Source: Crocinitomicaceae bacterium
GTDB taxonomy: Bacteria; Bacteroidota; Bacteroidia; Flavobacteriales_D; Crocinitomicaceae
Assembly (NCBI GenBank): GCA_023262855.1
Contig: JALQYQ010000009.1
Location: forward strand, 1-64,000
Reading direction: 5' to 3'
DNA length: 64,000 bases
The notes beneath the pieces are model-generated. The model was given only the letters and a program-made list of their open reading frames with translations, did no database searches and was not told the origin of the DNA. Shown here piece after piece: positions 8,923-17,931 of the stretch (its first letter is position 1; every line of letters starts with the position of its first letter). The position numbers were made by a program, and so were the translations under genes.

Positions 8923-9684
8923 ATGATTCAACATTTATTCAATCATCATCACTTTGCTTTTAACGCTGACGATCAATCTGTTTTATTCACCGTTCTCTTA
9001 GCAACGTTGGCATTTATTGCTTTTTGGTTTATCACACAGTCAGAGAAATTGAAACTAAAACTATGGAATAAACAATCATTTGACGAGCAATCCATCAATC
9101 ATTTTCTATTTAGTAAAGTAAGTGGATTTTTTATTCTCGGTATTTTCCCAGGACTCTCAATGCTACTATTTCACAACAATTGGGATTTAAGACTGATCGG
9201 TTTATACATTAATTATGACACTTTATTATTAAGTTTAGAATGGATTTTTTTGTTGATTTGTTTAGTCGTTCCTTTGGTACATTTCTCTGCTAAACAACCG
9301 AAAAATTTAATCAACTATCCACAAATCAGGGCAACACTTTGGACACGGAAAACGTTCATTTTAAATTTAACAGGTTGGGCAATTTATTTATTTGGGTATG
9401 AATTGTTGTTTAGAGGAATTTTATTTTTTCCGTTAATTGATACATTGGGTATTTGGCCAACAATCGCTATCAATTTGGCTCTCTATTCGACCACACATAT
9501 TCCCAAAGGTTTGGACGAGACAATTGGTGCATTAATCCTTGGATTGGTACTGTGTATCTTAACGTTTGTTACAGGAACAATTTGGATTGCGTTTTTAGTG
9601 CATGTTGCAATGGCGTGGACAAACAGTCTAACTGCTTTAAAATATCACCCTGAAATTCATTATTCAAAATGGAAAAAGAAATAA
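8923..9684 (+). CDS. CPBP-family intramembrane glutamic endopeptidase
   Basis: This is a membrane-embedded protease-like protein of the CAAX/bacteriocin-processing (CPBP, Rce1-like) group. The 253-residue product has about six to eight hydrophobic helices. The motif residues are E160 and R164 in YELLFRG (the family usually has EExxxR, here only one Glu), H192 in TTHIPKG, and H227 with N234 in LVHVAMAWTN. The active-site set looks complete apart from the first Glu. It overlaps the hydrolase gene by 16 bp, so the two are translationally coupled. Substrate unknown. Confidence 0.82.
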   Translation: MIQHLFNHHHFAFNADDQSVLFTVLLATLAFIAFWFITQSEKLKLKLWNKQSFDEQSINHFLFSKVSGFFILGIFPGLSMLLFHNNWDLRLIGLYINYDTLLLSLEWIFLLICLVVPLVHFSAKQPKNLINYPQIRATLWTRKTFILNLTGWAIYLFGYELLFRGILFFPLIDTLGIWPTIAINLALYSTTHIPKGLDETIGALILGLVLCILTFVTGTIWIAFLVHVAMAWTNSLTALKYHPEIHYSKWKKK

Positions 9685-10427
9685 ACATCTATCTACTAAG
9701 AGGATTATCGCGTGAATCTGAACATTGGGGAAATTTTGGAGAATATTTAAACACTAATTTTCCAAAAAGTTCTATCCACTATATTGATATGCCTGGGGCT
9801 GGAATTTATCACCAATCCAAATCTCCGACCAGTATTCCTTCAATTGTAGAAACATTACGTTCAAAGGAATTAGTTCAAACAACAAACAATCTACTGATTG
9901 CTTCCTCATTGGGAGGAATGGTTGCTTTGGAATGGATCAGTAAGTATCCAAATGATTTTCAATTTGCAACAACAATTTGCTCTAGCTACAAAGGAATTTG
10001 TAATCCTCGGGAACGATTTAATTTAAAATTCACATTTCCAATACTCACATTTCTACTCTCAAGCAATGTTCGACGAAGAGAAAAAATAATTTTACGAATT
10101 AACAGTAATCATGAGACGATTCGAAAAGAACTCATTGAACAGTGGGTTGACATTCAACACAAGCGAAAACTTAGCAAACTCAATTTTATGCGGCAAGTGC
10201 TTGCAGGTATGCGGTACGCACCTGTGAATCCGTCAATTTCAATCCCACTACTTATCATAGGGTCTAAAAAAGACGATCTTGTAAAACCAAACTGCATTGT
10301 AAAAACACACGAACAATTTGGCGGAACATTAAAATGGCATGAAACAGCTGGGCATTGCGTTCCAATAGATGAACCCAAATGGCTTTCAGACACAATTTAT
10401 GAATGGCTTAAAACGATTGATGTATGA
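9669..10427 (+). CDS. alpha/beta hydrolase
   Basis: This is a cytoplasmic hydrolase of unknown substrate. The 252-residue product has a nucleophile elbow ASSLGG with S80, a probable acid D202 or D203 (SKKDDLVKP) and catalytic H229 (TAGHCVP), a complete triad in the correct order. The elbow has Ala-Ser in place of the more common Gly-x. No signal peptide is present. It overlaps the CPBP gene by 16 bp and the next gene by 4 bp (ATGA), so it belongs firmly to the four-gene operon. Confidence 0.82.
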   Translation: MEKEINIYLLRGLSRESEHWGNFGEYLNTNFPKSSIHYIDMPGAGIYHQSKSPTSIPSIVETLRSKELVQTTNNLLIASSLGGMVALEWISKYPNDFQFATTICSSYKGICNPRERFNLKFTFPILTFLLSSNVRRREKIILRINSNHETIRKELIEQWVDIQHKRKLSKLNFMRQVLAGMRYAPVNPSISIPLLIIGSKKDDLVKPNCIVKTHEQFGGTLKWHETAGHCVPIDEPKWLSDTIYEWLKTIDV

Positions 10428-11410
10428 CAAAAATATTTATTACGGGTGCAACAAGTAGTATCGGAGCACACCTCGTTAAATTTCTACTACTTGAAGATAC
10501 AGTGCTTCATTTGTTGGTTCGAAAGAATCCGGGTTTTGAATTATTCAATGATCCTCGTATTGTAATATTTAAGGGAGATCTTTCTTCAGAAGAAACACTT
10601 TTAAAGGCGATGGAAGGCTGTTCTCAAGTTTATCATCTCGCTGCGAATGCAAGTGTTTGGCAAAAAGATCCTAAAGTCTATTTTGACACCAATGTTCGTG
10701 GAACAAAAGCCATTTTAGACGCAGCAATAAAACGTAAAATTAATCGCGTTGTTGTCACAAGTTCTGCTGGTGTCTTGGGACCATCGATAACGAGTATCAT
10801 TTCTGAAACAAAAGCTCGCGAACTTGATTTTTTCAATGAATATGAAAGTTCCAAGGCCTTGTCTGAATTATTGATTAATAATTATATCAGTGAAAAAGGA
10901 TTGGATGTTGTTATCGTCTCTCCTACCAGAGTTTACGGTCCAATTTTAATCGGTCCAATTTCGTCAACCACTTTACTTATTGACAAATTCGTCAACGGAA
11001 AGTGGAGGATCTATCCAGGAACAGGAAAGGAAATAGGCAATTACGCATATATTGAAGATGTAGCAATGGGACATGTACTGGCAATGAAAAACGGAATTAA
11101 GGGCGACACTTACATTTTGGGAGGAACAAATTGTACTTATATCGAATTTTACGGACTGTTGGGTAAACTTTCTGGCATAAAAAGACGCATGTTTGTTGTT
11201 CCTAAATTCATGCAGAAGCTGTTTGCATCAATACAACTCATTAATGCTCAATTGTTTGGAATGAAACCTGCAATTACTCCAAAATGGCTTGCGAAAGGAT
11301 ATTACAATTGGGAAGTTTCATCTGACAAAGCTATTTCTACCATCGGTTATCGTATTACACCATTGGAAAAAGGTATTAACAACACACTACAATCAATTTC
11401 TAAAAATTAA
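10424..11410 (+). CDS. NAD(P)-dependent epimerase/dehydratase family protein (second of two)
   Basis: This is a second extended SDR enzyme, a distant paralogue of the protein at 7917. The 328-residue product has TGATSSIG at residues 7-14, Ser113/114 in VVTSSAG and the catalytic pair Y140-K144 (YESSK). The C-terminal half resembles steroid dehydrogenase or dihydroflavonol reductase-like proteins. It overlaps the hydrolase by 4 bp. Two such reductases flanking a hydrolase suggest modification of one small lipid-like molecule, but this is inference only. Confidence 0.85.
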   Translation: MTKIFITGATSSIGAHLVKFLLLEDTVLHLLVRKNPGFELFNDPRIVIFKGDLSSEETLLKAMEGCSQVYHLAANASVWQKDPKVYFDTNVRGTKAILDAAIKRKINRVVVTSSAGVLGPSITSIISETKARELDFFNEYESSKALSELLINNYISEKGLDVVIVSPTRVYGPILIGPISSTTLLIDKFVNGKWRIYPGTGKEIGNYAYIEDVAMGHVLAMKNGIKGDTYILGGTNCTYIEFYGLLGKLSGIKRRMFVVPKFMQKLFASIQLINAQLFGMKPAITPKWLAKGYYNWEVSSDKAISTIGYRITPLEKGINNTLQSISKN

Positions 11411-11450
11411 TTTTCAAAAATAAGTACCATAATTTGTGAAATACGCAATT

Positions 11451-11462
11451 GACTAAATAGTC
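11451..11462. other. short palindrome downstream of the four-gene operon
   Basis: GACTA and TAGTC are exact inverted arms around AA, followed by a T-rich stretch (TCTATTTTGATTTT). It lies about 40 bp after the operon stop codon. It might be a weak terminator or a protein site. The arms are too short and AT-rich for confidence. Confidence 0.25.
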
Positions 11463-11613
11463 TATTTTGATTTTCGCAACAAATTATTTTAATCATGTTT
11501 TTTTAACCAATTAATTTACGTTAATCACATTTTTACAGATCGTGTTTTCAAAATTCGATTATGAGAAGGCCTTGAGAATGTGAAATATTTGTTCAACTAA
11601 AAATTGAATAATT

Positions 11614-12813
11614 ATGAAAACATCTATTTCTCTAATCGTATTATTTTTCTGTGTTTCATTCCTTGGAATGAGTCAAGAATCCTTACCAACAATAGCTGTT
11701 GCGAATCCAAATATTAACAGTTTAGAAACTCGACCTGAAATTGCAGCTAAAATGATGCGCCTTGAGCTCATTAAAATGGCGAAATACAAAGTATATGATG
11801 AATTTGACATGGCTGATGCAATGAAAGCAAATGCTGAATTCAAAACTGATTGTTACGGTCAAAATTGCTTGGTTAAACTTGGAAAAGAACTGAATGTGGA
11901 TTACGTCCTATGTGGTAGCATCGATGGATTGGGTAATAAAATTGCTGTAACTATGAAAATTGTGGACGTAAAAAACCACACCATATACATGTCCTCAGTT
12001 AAAGAATTTGATGATCAAGAAATTGAATTGCAGCGCATGATCGAAATTCTTTTGAAGGAAATGCACAAAGTTGAAGTTCAAAAAGAAGTTGCTGATCGCT
12101 TAGAATTTAAAAATGAGTTGATTACTTCAAACAATGTTGGAAAAATCAACAATACTGGACCACGAATTGGAGGTGCGTATTTGACAGGAGCAATGAATGA
12201 ATTTGCCATGCGTCCTGAGTCTCAAGGAGGATTAGGAATTGTTCCTGTAGTAAGCATGATTGGTTTTCAAGTTGAAGGACAATATGTCGGAACTGAAAAT
12301 TTTTCAGCATTGGTTGAGGGAATCTTTAATGTTTCTGGTTTAGAGCAAGGACAATTTATCCCTTCTATTACGATCATGAATGGGTTCCGTTTTGGAAAAT
12401 CAGGTTGGGAATTGGCGTTTGGTCCTGGATTCAGTGTGAAAAAGACCTCAAGAGGTTTCTTTGATACAGAGAACTTGTTTAGCGATAATCATCAATATTT
12501 TTCACAAGATGATTGGGATTCGTACGCCTTGCGTGAATTTGAAAATGATCCACAATACAACACAACAGGAACGTTTATTGCTCCAACTCCGATGGATTTC
12601 AATCATACGTACAATTTTGACAAGCGCTATGGCGATACACGTGGAGACCTTGCTATCAATACTATGTTCGTGTTTGCTTTTGGTAGAACATTCCGTGCAG
12701 GTTCATTAAACATTCCCGTAAATGCATTTTATTCATCACAAAAAGGAGGAGGAATGGTTGGATTGAATGTTGGATTTAACGTTCAAAAGAACAAACGACC
12801 GATACACAATTGA
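11614..12813 (+). CDS. exported protein with CsgG/TolB-like N-terminal domain and barrel-like C-terminal half
   Basis: The 399-residue product starts with a Sec signal peptide (about residues 1-20, ending SQE). Residues 25-150 resemble the CsgG/TolB N-terminal fold: TIAVANPNIN, then a variable helix, then VDYVLCGSIDGLGNKIAVTM and a VDVKNHTIY strand. From about 175 on, the sequence is Gly- and aromatic-rich with alternating hydrophobic strands, like an outer-membrane beta-barrel. I infer an envelope protein. No function is recognised. It is a single gene followed at once by the hairpin repeat and a terminator. Confidence 0.65.
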   Translation: MKTSISLIVLFFCVSFLGMSQESLPTIAVANPNINSLETRPEIAAKMMRLELIKMAKYKVYDEFDMADAMKANAEFKTDCYGQNCLVKLGKELNVDYVLCGSIDGLGNKIAVTMKIVDVKNHTIYMSSVKEFDDQEIELQRMIEILLKEMHKVEVQKEVADRLEFKNELITSNNVGKINNTGPRIGGAYLTGAMNEFAMRPESQGGLGIVPVVSMIGFQVEGQYVGTENFSALVEGIFNVSGLEQGQFIPSITIMNGFRFGKSGWELAFGPGFSVKKTSRGFFDTENLFSDNHQYFSQDDWDSYALREFENDPQYNTTGTFIAPTPMDFNHTYNFDKRYGDTRGDLAINTMFVFAFGRTFRAGSLNIPVNAFYSSQKGGGMVGLNVGFNVQKNKRPIHN

Positions 12814-12881
12814 TTTGTGATTCCCTGTCTGTCGTAGCCTCCAGCGCAGACAGGGTAATTCGTGATTCGTAATTCGTGATT
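12814..12881. repeat. hairpin repeat copy A, directly after a stop codon
   Basis: A GC-rich hairpin, CCCTGTCTG (12823-12831) with CAGACAGGG (12847-12855), sits in AT-rich DNA and is followed by short degenerate attcgtgatt-like repeats. The same element, nearly identical, occurs at 19903. The hairpin starts exactly 9 nt after the upstream stop codon in both copies. It could act as a 3'-end stabiliser, terminator or mobile palindromic element. Confidence 0.8.
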
Positions 12882-12911
12882 ACTACTTCAATTTAACAAC
12901 TAACCTAAAGG

Positions 12912-12945
12912 AAGACTTCATTTTCGGATGAGGTCTTTTTTATTT
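12912..12945 (+). terminator. rho-independent terminator
   Basis: AAGACTTCAT (12912-12921) pairs with ATGAGGTCTT (12928-12937), with one G-U pair, over a TTTCGG loop, and is followed by a T tract. It should end the transcript of the gene at 11614. Within the 315-bp gap between genes here I also see the hairpin repeat before it and the 11-bp tandem array after it. Confidence 0.8.
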
Positions 12946-12959
12946 AACATAATTTTTTT

Positions 12960-13046
12960 CATGCATTCCTCATGCTCTTGCATGCACTATCCATGCTTTA
13001 TCCATGCTTTATCTATGCCTTTGTTATGCTTTTGCCATTACTTATC
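12960..13046. repeat. tandem array of about eight 11-bp units
   Basis: Degenerate units of consensus CATGCTTTATC run head to tail: starts at 12960, 12971, 12981, 12992, 13003, 13014, 13025 and 13036. All are 11 bp except the second (10 bp). Units 4 and 5 are identical. The array ends 82 bp before the ATG of the S9 peptidase. The period equals about one DNA helical turn, so a bound protein would meet every unit on the same face. It does not code for anything I can recognise. Confidence 0.8.
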
Positions 13047-13128
13047 CTTTTCTCGGACAATACAATCATCAGAAGATAAGAATACCAGTAATTAGAGGGA
13101 TTTTCTATTTTTACAAAAAATTGTCATT

Positions 13129-15474
13129 ATGCGTTGTTTATCACTTCTATTGAGTTTTCTTTTTGGTTCATTTGCCTTTTCACAAACATTTCCGAACAAC
13201 TCTTCCTTGGTTTTAAAAGAAATCATGAAAGGAAATGAATTCATTGGTAATCAACCTGATAATATTCGATGGTCTGTAGATGGCAGTATGATTTATTTCG
13301 AATGGAATCCTACGAATGAGCCAGGCACGAGTACGTATTCCTATGCAGTGAATGCGAAAAATGCACAACCAACAAAAGCGGATCCAACATCTATTTTTGA
13401 ATTTGATCGTTTACAACATGCTTTTTCGCTTAACTATTACAGCATTGATGGTGCTTTAGTTTCCTATGATAAAAAGGCTAAAAAAGCTAATATTGTCTAT
13501 CAAACTGCTCAAGGTGTGTATTCAATTCAACGTGTTAATGCAGCTAATTTGGTTTACTTTCAACAAGGGATCAACTTGTTTCAATTCGACCAAACTTCGG
13601 GTAGTGTCAAACAAATCACCAACTTTAAAAACGGTAATGCTCCAGAAACGGGCACTGATTCCACTTTTTTAATGAAAGAGGAAAACCGACTGTTTGAATA
13701 CATACAAGATCAAAATACGCGTAACGCTTGGTATGAAAAAAATGCTGTTACCCGTTATTCATTTCCAGCGGTCTTTTTTACAGGAAAGGAGCAATTGGAG
13801 AATCTTCAAATTTCTCCAGCATCAACTTTTGTAAGTTTTCGTTTATCGAATTATCCAAAAGAAATTGAAACACATGTAGATCATCACATTTCTGCAGACG
13901 GACACACCTACCCTGTTATTGCCCGTGCAAAAGTAAACGACGAGGATGCTTCACATCGTTTGGGAATCATGAATCTTAAAAATGACAGCATCTATTTTGT
14001 TGACTTTTCGAAATTAAGTGACATTCGTAAAAAACCTGCTTATCTGAATGATGCAACTCCTTATGATACTGATCGCAAAATCATCATGCATTCATTGAAA
14101 TTTGCAACAAACTCAAATTTAGCAGTTTGTGATGTTCGCTCGTATGACAACAAAGATCGTTGGATCGTATTAATTGACCTGGAAAAAGGAACATTCACAG
14201 AAATAGATCACCAGCACGACGAGGCATGGATTGGAGGACCTGGGATTTCAAGTTGGAATGGTGAAGAAGGAACGTTGGGATGGTTAAAAGACTCAAAAAC
14301 AGTTTACTTTCAGTCAGAAGCAACTGGCTATTCTCACCTTTACACCTTCAATGTAGATTCGAAGAAAAAAGAACAGCGAACTGAAGGTAATTGGGAAGTT
14401 TACAAGCTTGAATTATCGAATGATGGCAACTCATTTTATGTAATGTGTAACAAAACACATCCTGGTAATCGTGATTTCTATCGTTATGATATCGTTGTAC
14501 GAAAAATGGTTCCAATCCTCACAAAACCTGGTTATCACGATGTAACGCTTTCTCCTGATGAGAAAACACTTGCTGTTCGATATTCATTCAAAAACAAACC
14601 GTGGGAATTGTATACCGCTGTGAATGTATCAAGCACACAATTGAAGCAAATCACTCACTCGACTACCAAACAATTTGACTCATACAAATGGCGGGAACCA
14701 GAAGTGATTACGTTCAAAGGTTCAGATGGGAAAGATGTGTATGCTCGTTTGTACAATCCTTCTGGAAACAACAACCAAGCTGCTGTAATCTTCGTGCATG
14801 GTGCTGGATATTTGCAAAATGCTCACAACTATTGGAGCAATTATTACCGTGAATACATGTTCCACAATTTATTGGTTGACAATGGATTTACAGTTTTAGA
14901 TATCGATTATCGAGCTAGTGAAGGTTATGGAAGAGACTATCGAACAGCGATTTATCGTCACATGGGTGGACAGGATTTACAAGATCATTTGTCTGGTAAA
15001 GACTATTTGGTGAATCAACTGGGAATCGATTCAAACCGTGTTGGAATTTATGGCGGTTCGTATGGCGGTTTCATTACGTTAATGGCCATGTTGACGACTC
15101 CGGGAGAATTTCCATGTGGAGCCGCATTGCGTTCTGTTACCGATTGGGCACATTACAATCACGAATACACGAGCAATATTTTGAATTATCCAGGAACAGA
15201 TCCAGAAGCATATCGCAAAAGTTCACCGATTTATTACGCCAACAATCTTGAAGGAAAGTTGTTAATGCTACATGGAATGGTGGATGACAATGTGCAATTT
15301 CAGGATGTTGTTCGATTGAGTCAACGATTTATTGAACTTGGAAAAGAAAATTGGGAATTAGCTGTATTTCCAGTTGAAGCGCATGGATTTAAAGAAGCCT
15401 ATTCTTGGAACGATGAATACCGCAGAATTTATGAGTTATTCTACAATGAATTGATTTTAAACTACAAAAAATGA
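13129..15474 (+). CDS. S9 family prolyl oligopeptidase (dipeptidyl-peptidase IV type)
   Basis: This is a secreted or periplasmic serine peptidase that probably trims dipeptides after proline or alanine. The 781-residue product has a signal peptide (1-19, ending AFSQ), a DPPIV-type beta-propeller (about 60-520) and an alpha/beta-hydrolase domain (about 540-781). The triad is S644 in YGGSYGG, D719 or D720 in MVDDNVQF, and H752 in VEAHGF. Length and order match the S9B group. The next gene overlaps its stop by 4 bp. Confidence 0.93.
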   Translation: MRCLSLLLSFLFGSFAFSQTFPNNSSLVLKEIMKGNEFIGNQPDNIRWSVDGSMIYFEWNPTNEPGTSTYSYAVNAKNAQPTKADPTSIFEFDRLQHAFSLNYYSIDGALVSYDKKAKKANIVYQTAQGVYSIQRVNAANLVYFQQGINLFQFDQTSGSVKQITNFKNGNAPETGTDSTFLMKEENRLFEYIQDQNTRNAWYEKNAVTRYSFPAVFFTGKEQLENLQISPASTFVSFRLSNYPKEIETHVDHHISADGHTYPVIARAKVNDEDASHRLGIMNLKNDSIYFVDFSKLSDIRKKPAYLNDATPYDTDRKIIMHSLKFATNSNLAVCDVRSYDNKDRWIVLIDLEKGTFTEIDHQHDEAWIGGPGISSWNGEEGTLGWLKDSKTVYFQSEATGYSHLYTFNVDSKKKEQRTEGNWEVYKLELSNDGNSFYVMCNKTHPGNRDFYRYDIVVRKMVPILTKPGYHDVTLSPDEKTLAVRYSFKNKPWELYTAVNVSSTQLKQITHSTTKQFDSYKWREPEVITFKGSDGKDVYARLYNPSGNNNQAAVIFVHGAGYLQNAHNYWSNYYREYMFHNLLVDNGFTVLDIDYRASEGYGRDYRTAIYRHMGGQDLQDHLSGKDYLVNQLGIDSNRVGIYGGSYGGFITLMAMLTTPGEFPCGAALRSVTDWAHYNHEYTSNILNYPGTDPEAYRKSSPIYYANNLEGKLLMLHGMVDDNVQFQDVVRLSQRFIELGKENWELAVFPVEAHGFKEAYSWNDEYRRIYELFYNELILNYKK

Positions 15475-15911
15475 TTGTTCGCGAATTAGAAGGAAAAGCT
15501 GAAATGCTAGCTCAATTGGAAGTGATGCAAGAATTATATCCAAGCCTGACAAAAGAGGCTTATGAACAGGATTTAGAAAACATGCTGCCAAACAATCGCT
15601 ATGGTCAAGCAGCAGTGTTTGAAGGTGATAAATGTTTGGGAATTGCTGGATTTTGGATAGGAACCAAATTGTGGTGCGGTAAGTATTTGGAAATTGACAA
15701 CTTGGTTGTTTCATCAAAATTCCGTTCAAAAGGTGCTGGAAAAGCCTTATTTAGCTATTTAAAAAACAAAGCAAATGATGAAGGATGTTCAATGATTGCA
15801 CTGGACTCTTATACTTCCAATTTCAAAGCGCACAAATTTTTCTATAACGAAGAATTTGGTCCAAAAGGATTTCATTTCATACATGTAATCAAAGAGGAAC
15901 AGCTTCGTTAA
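15471..15911 (+). CDS. GNAT family N-acetyltransferase
   Basis: This cytoplasmic acetyl-CoA-dependent transferase has an unknown acceptor. The 146-residue product has the acetyl-CoA pyrophosphate loop RSKGAGKAL (about residues 84-92) after the strand LEIDNLVVS, and a late SYTSNFKAHKFFYN segment typical of GNAT motif B. ATGA overlap with the S9 peptidase stop shows coupling, though one protein is exported and the other is not, so a shared pathway is not obvious. Confidence 0.88.
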   Translation: MIVRELEGKAEMLAQLEVMQELYPSLTKEAYEQDLENMLPNNRYGQAAVFEGDKCLGIAGFWIGTKLWCGKYLEIDNLVVSSKFRSKGAGKALFSYLKNKANDEGCSMIALDSYTSNFKAHKFFYNEEFGPKGFHFIHVIKEEQLR

Positions 15912-15962
15912 GTTTTTTGTTTCTAAGTTAGATTCACTACTTTAGTGTTCTTAAATCAAACT

Positions 15963-17927
15963 ATGAAACATATTTTCTCTCTTCTTATTGCTGGAATTGC
16001 AACGTTTAGTGCTTTAGCACAAGATGAAAACTCGACATCTTGTTCGAATCGTTCCAAATTTCACGGACAATCCTTAAAAAGTAATTCACTTTCTGTTGCC
16101 CAAATAGCAGAAACAGAGCGTTACAATGTTCACTATTATGACTTGGATTTGTCTATGACGAATTTGAACACTTCTGTTTCTGGAACCGCAGAAATTCATG
16201 CAACTGCGAACGAAAACTTAGATTCAGCCTTATTTGAATTGTTTCACACATTTACTATTTCTGAAATTCGCGTGAATGGAACACCCGTCACTTATTCGCG
16301 TGTTAATTCAGCAATTAAAGCTCCGGTAAATGCTAATACAGGTGATGCTTTCATTATTGCAGTGGATTACAACGGAACTCCTCCAACAGCAGCAACGAAT
16401 CCATTAGGTGGTTCTGGAATGACCAACGCTACATCACCTTCTTGGGGAAACAAAGTTACTTGGTCATTGTCTGAATCTTTTGCGGCATATGAATGGTGGC
16501 CGTGCAAACAATCGTTGACGGATAAAGCAGATAGTTCGGCTGTAAAATTGACAGTTCCAAACAATTGTAAAGGTGGATCAAACGGTATTTTAGAAAATGT
16601 TGTTCCGCTGGGAAATGGTACGACACGTTACGAATGGAAAAATCGCCACATGATTGATTATTACTTAATTTCTGTGGCAGTTGCAAAGTACATTGAATAC
16701 AACGTATATGCGAATCCTGTGGGTGCTCCTGCCCCAATCTTGATTCAAAATTTCATTTACGATAATCCGGCTACCTTACCAAATTTCCAAGCAGAAATTG
16801 ATGAAACCGTTGATTTTCTTGAATTGTATTCAGATTTGTTCGGATTGTATCCATTCGCTGATGAGAAATATGGACATTGTATGGCTCCTTTGAGCGGAGG
16901 AATGGAGCATCAAACGATGACGACCCAAGGATTTTTTGAAAAAAGTTTAACATCCCATGAATTGGCTCATCAATGGTTTGGTGATAATGTTACGTGCGCA
17001 TCTTGGACAGATATTTGGGTAAATGAAGGATTTGCAGCCTATTCAGAATATTTGATGAAGGAACATTTGTACCCAGCAGAAACAACTCAACACCTGATTG
17101 ATATTCATGCAAACATTATGTCACAACCGAATGGCGCTGTTTGGGTTTTAGATAGCCTCAATGAATCACGCATTTTTGATGGAAGATTGACCTATGACAA
17201 AGGTGCGGCGATTGTTCATACGTTCCGATTTATAATCAACAATGATTCTATCTTTTTTGCTGCTTTGAAAAATTATCAAACGAATTTTAAAGATAGTGTC
17301 GCTGTTGGAACAGATGTTCAAGCTGAATTGGAAGCAGCAAGTGGGATTGACTTTACAGAAGCATTCGACCAATGGTATTATGGTGAAGGTTATCCAACCT
17401 ATTCAACACGATGGAATTCTGTGGGATCCGATTTACTATTGGAAATAACGCATACTGCGTCGGCTTCAAGCGTTACTCCAACATTTACAAATCCTTTGGA
17501 AATTAAATTTGCACGCAGCGGACAATCAGACACCACGATTCGTTTCGATATTTCTTCTAATTTGAATCAGTTTTTTGTACCGGCAATTGGAACTGTCACG
17601 AATATATCAGCAATTGACCCATCGAATTGGATCATCAACAAGGTTGGAACAACTAATCATGACGTGAATTTCCTTGCTGGTTTGGAAGAACAAATGAATG
17701 TTTCAAGTATCCAATTATTCCCAAATCCATCAAACTCTTTAATTACAATTCAAGCTTCTCAAAACTGTGAATTATCAATTTATTCAACGGAAGGAAAAAC
17801 AATTGGGAATCACTTAGTGGATGGGAAGTTATCATTGGATATTTCAGCATATAGAAATGGCAACTATCTATTTGTCTTTAAAGCAAATGGTCGAATCATT
17901 GACATTGAAAACGTTGTGAAAAATTAA
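15963..17927 (+). CDS. M1 family metallopeptidase with T9SS type A sorting domain (first tandem copy)
   Basis: This is a secreted zinc aminopeptidase-like enzyme. I start at the ATG at 15963 (654 residues), because it begins a clean signal peptide ending ALAQ; the upstream TTG at 15945 does not. The zinc site is H332-E-x-x-H336 with E355 in NEGFAAY. The exopeptidase motif reads GGMEH where the family usually has GxMEN. The C-terminus carries a T9SS type A tail (LFPNPSNS to the end). The next gene is a paralogue only 4 bp downstream, so they form an operon and a tandem duplication. Confidence 0.92.
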   Translation: MKHIFSLLIAGIATFSALAQDENSTSCSNRSKFHGQSLKSNSLSVAQIAETERYNVHYYDLDLSMTNLNTSVSGTAEIHATANENLDSALFELFHTFTISEIRVNGTPVTYSRVNSAIKAPVNANTGDAFIIAVDYNGTPPTAATNPLGGSGMTNATSPSWGNKVTWSLSESFAAYEWWPCKQSLTDKADSSAVKLTVPNNCKGGSNGILENVVPLGNGTTRYEWKNRHMIDYYLISVAVAKYIEYNVYANPVGAPAPILIQNFIYDNPATLPNFQAEIDETVDFLELYSDLFGLYPFADEKYGHCMAPLSGGMEHQTMTTQGFFEKSLTSHELAHQWFGDNVTCASWTDIWVNEGFAAYSEYLMKEHLYPAETTQHLIDIHANIMSQPNGAVWVLDSLNESRIFDGRLTYDKGAAIVHTFRFIINNDSIFFAALKNYQTNFKDSVAVGTDVQAELEAASGIDFTEAFDQWYYGEGYPTYSTRWNSVGSDLLLEITHTASASSVTPTFTNPLEIKFARSGQSDTTIRFDISSNLNQFFVPAIGTVTNISAIDPSNWIINKVGTTNHDVNFLAGLEEQMNVSSIQLFPNPSNSLITIQASQNCELSIYSTEGKTIGNHLVDGKLSLDISAYRNGNYLFVFKANGRIIDIENVVKN

Positions 17928-17931
17928 ACTT

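Noticed and set aside
7917-11410. Possible long-chain olefin (Ole) pathway, because of an alpha/beta hydrolase next to SDR reductases
   Set aside because: OleB and OleD are such enzymes, but the thiolase OleA and the ligase OleC are absent, and there are two reductases plus a CPBP protease. The likeness is too general.
12960-13046. CRISPR-like array
   Set aside because: Units are 11 bp and contiguous with no unique spacers, and there are no cas genes.
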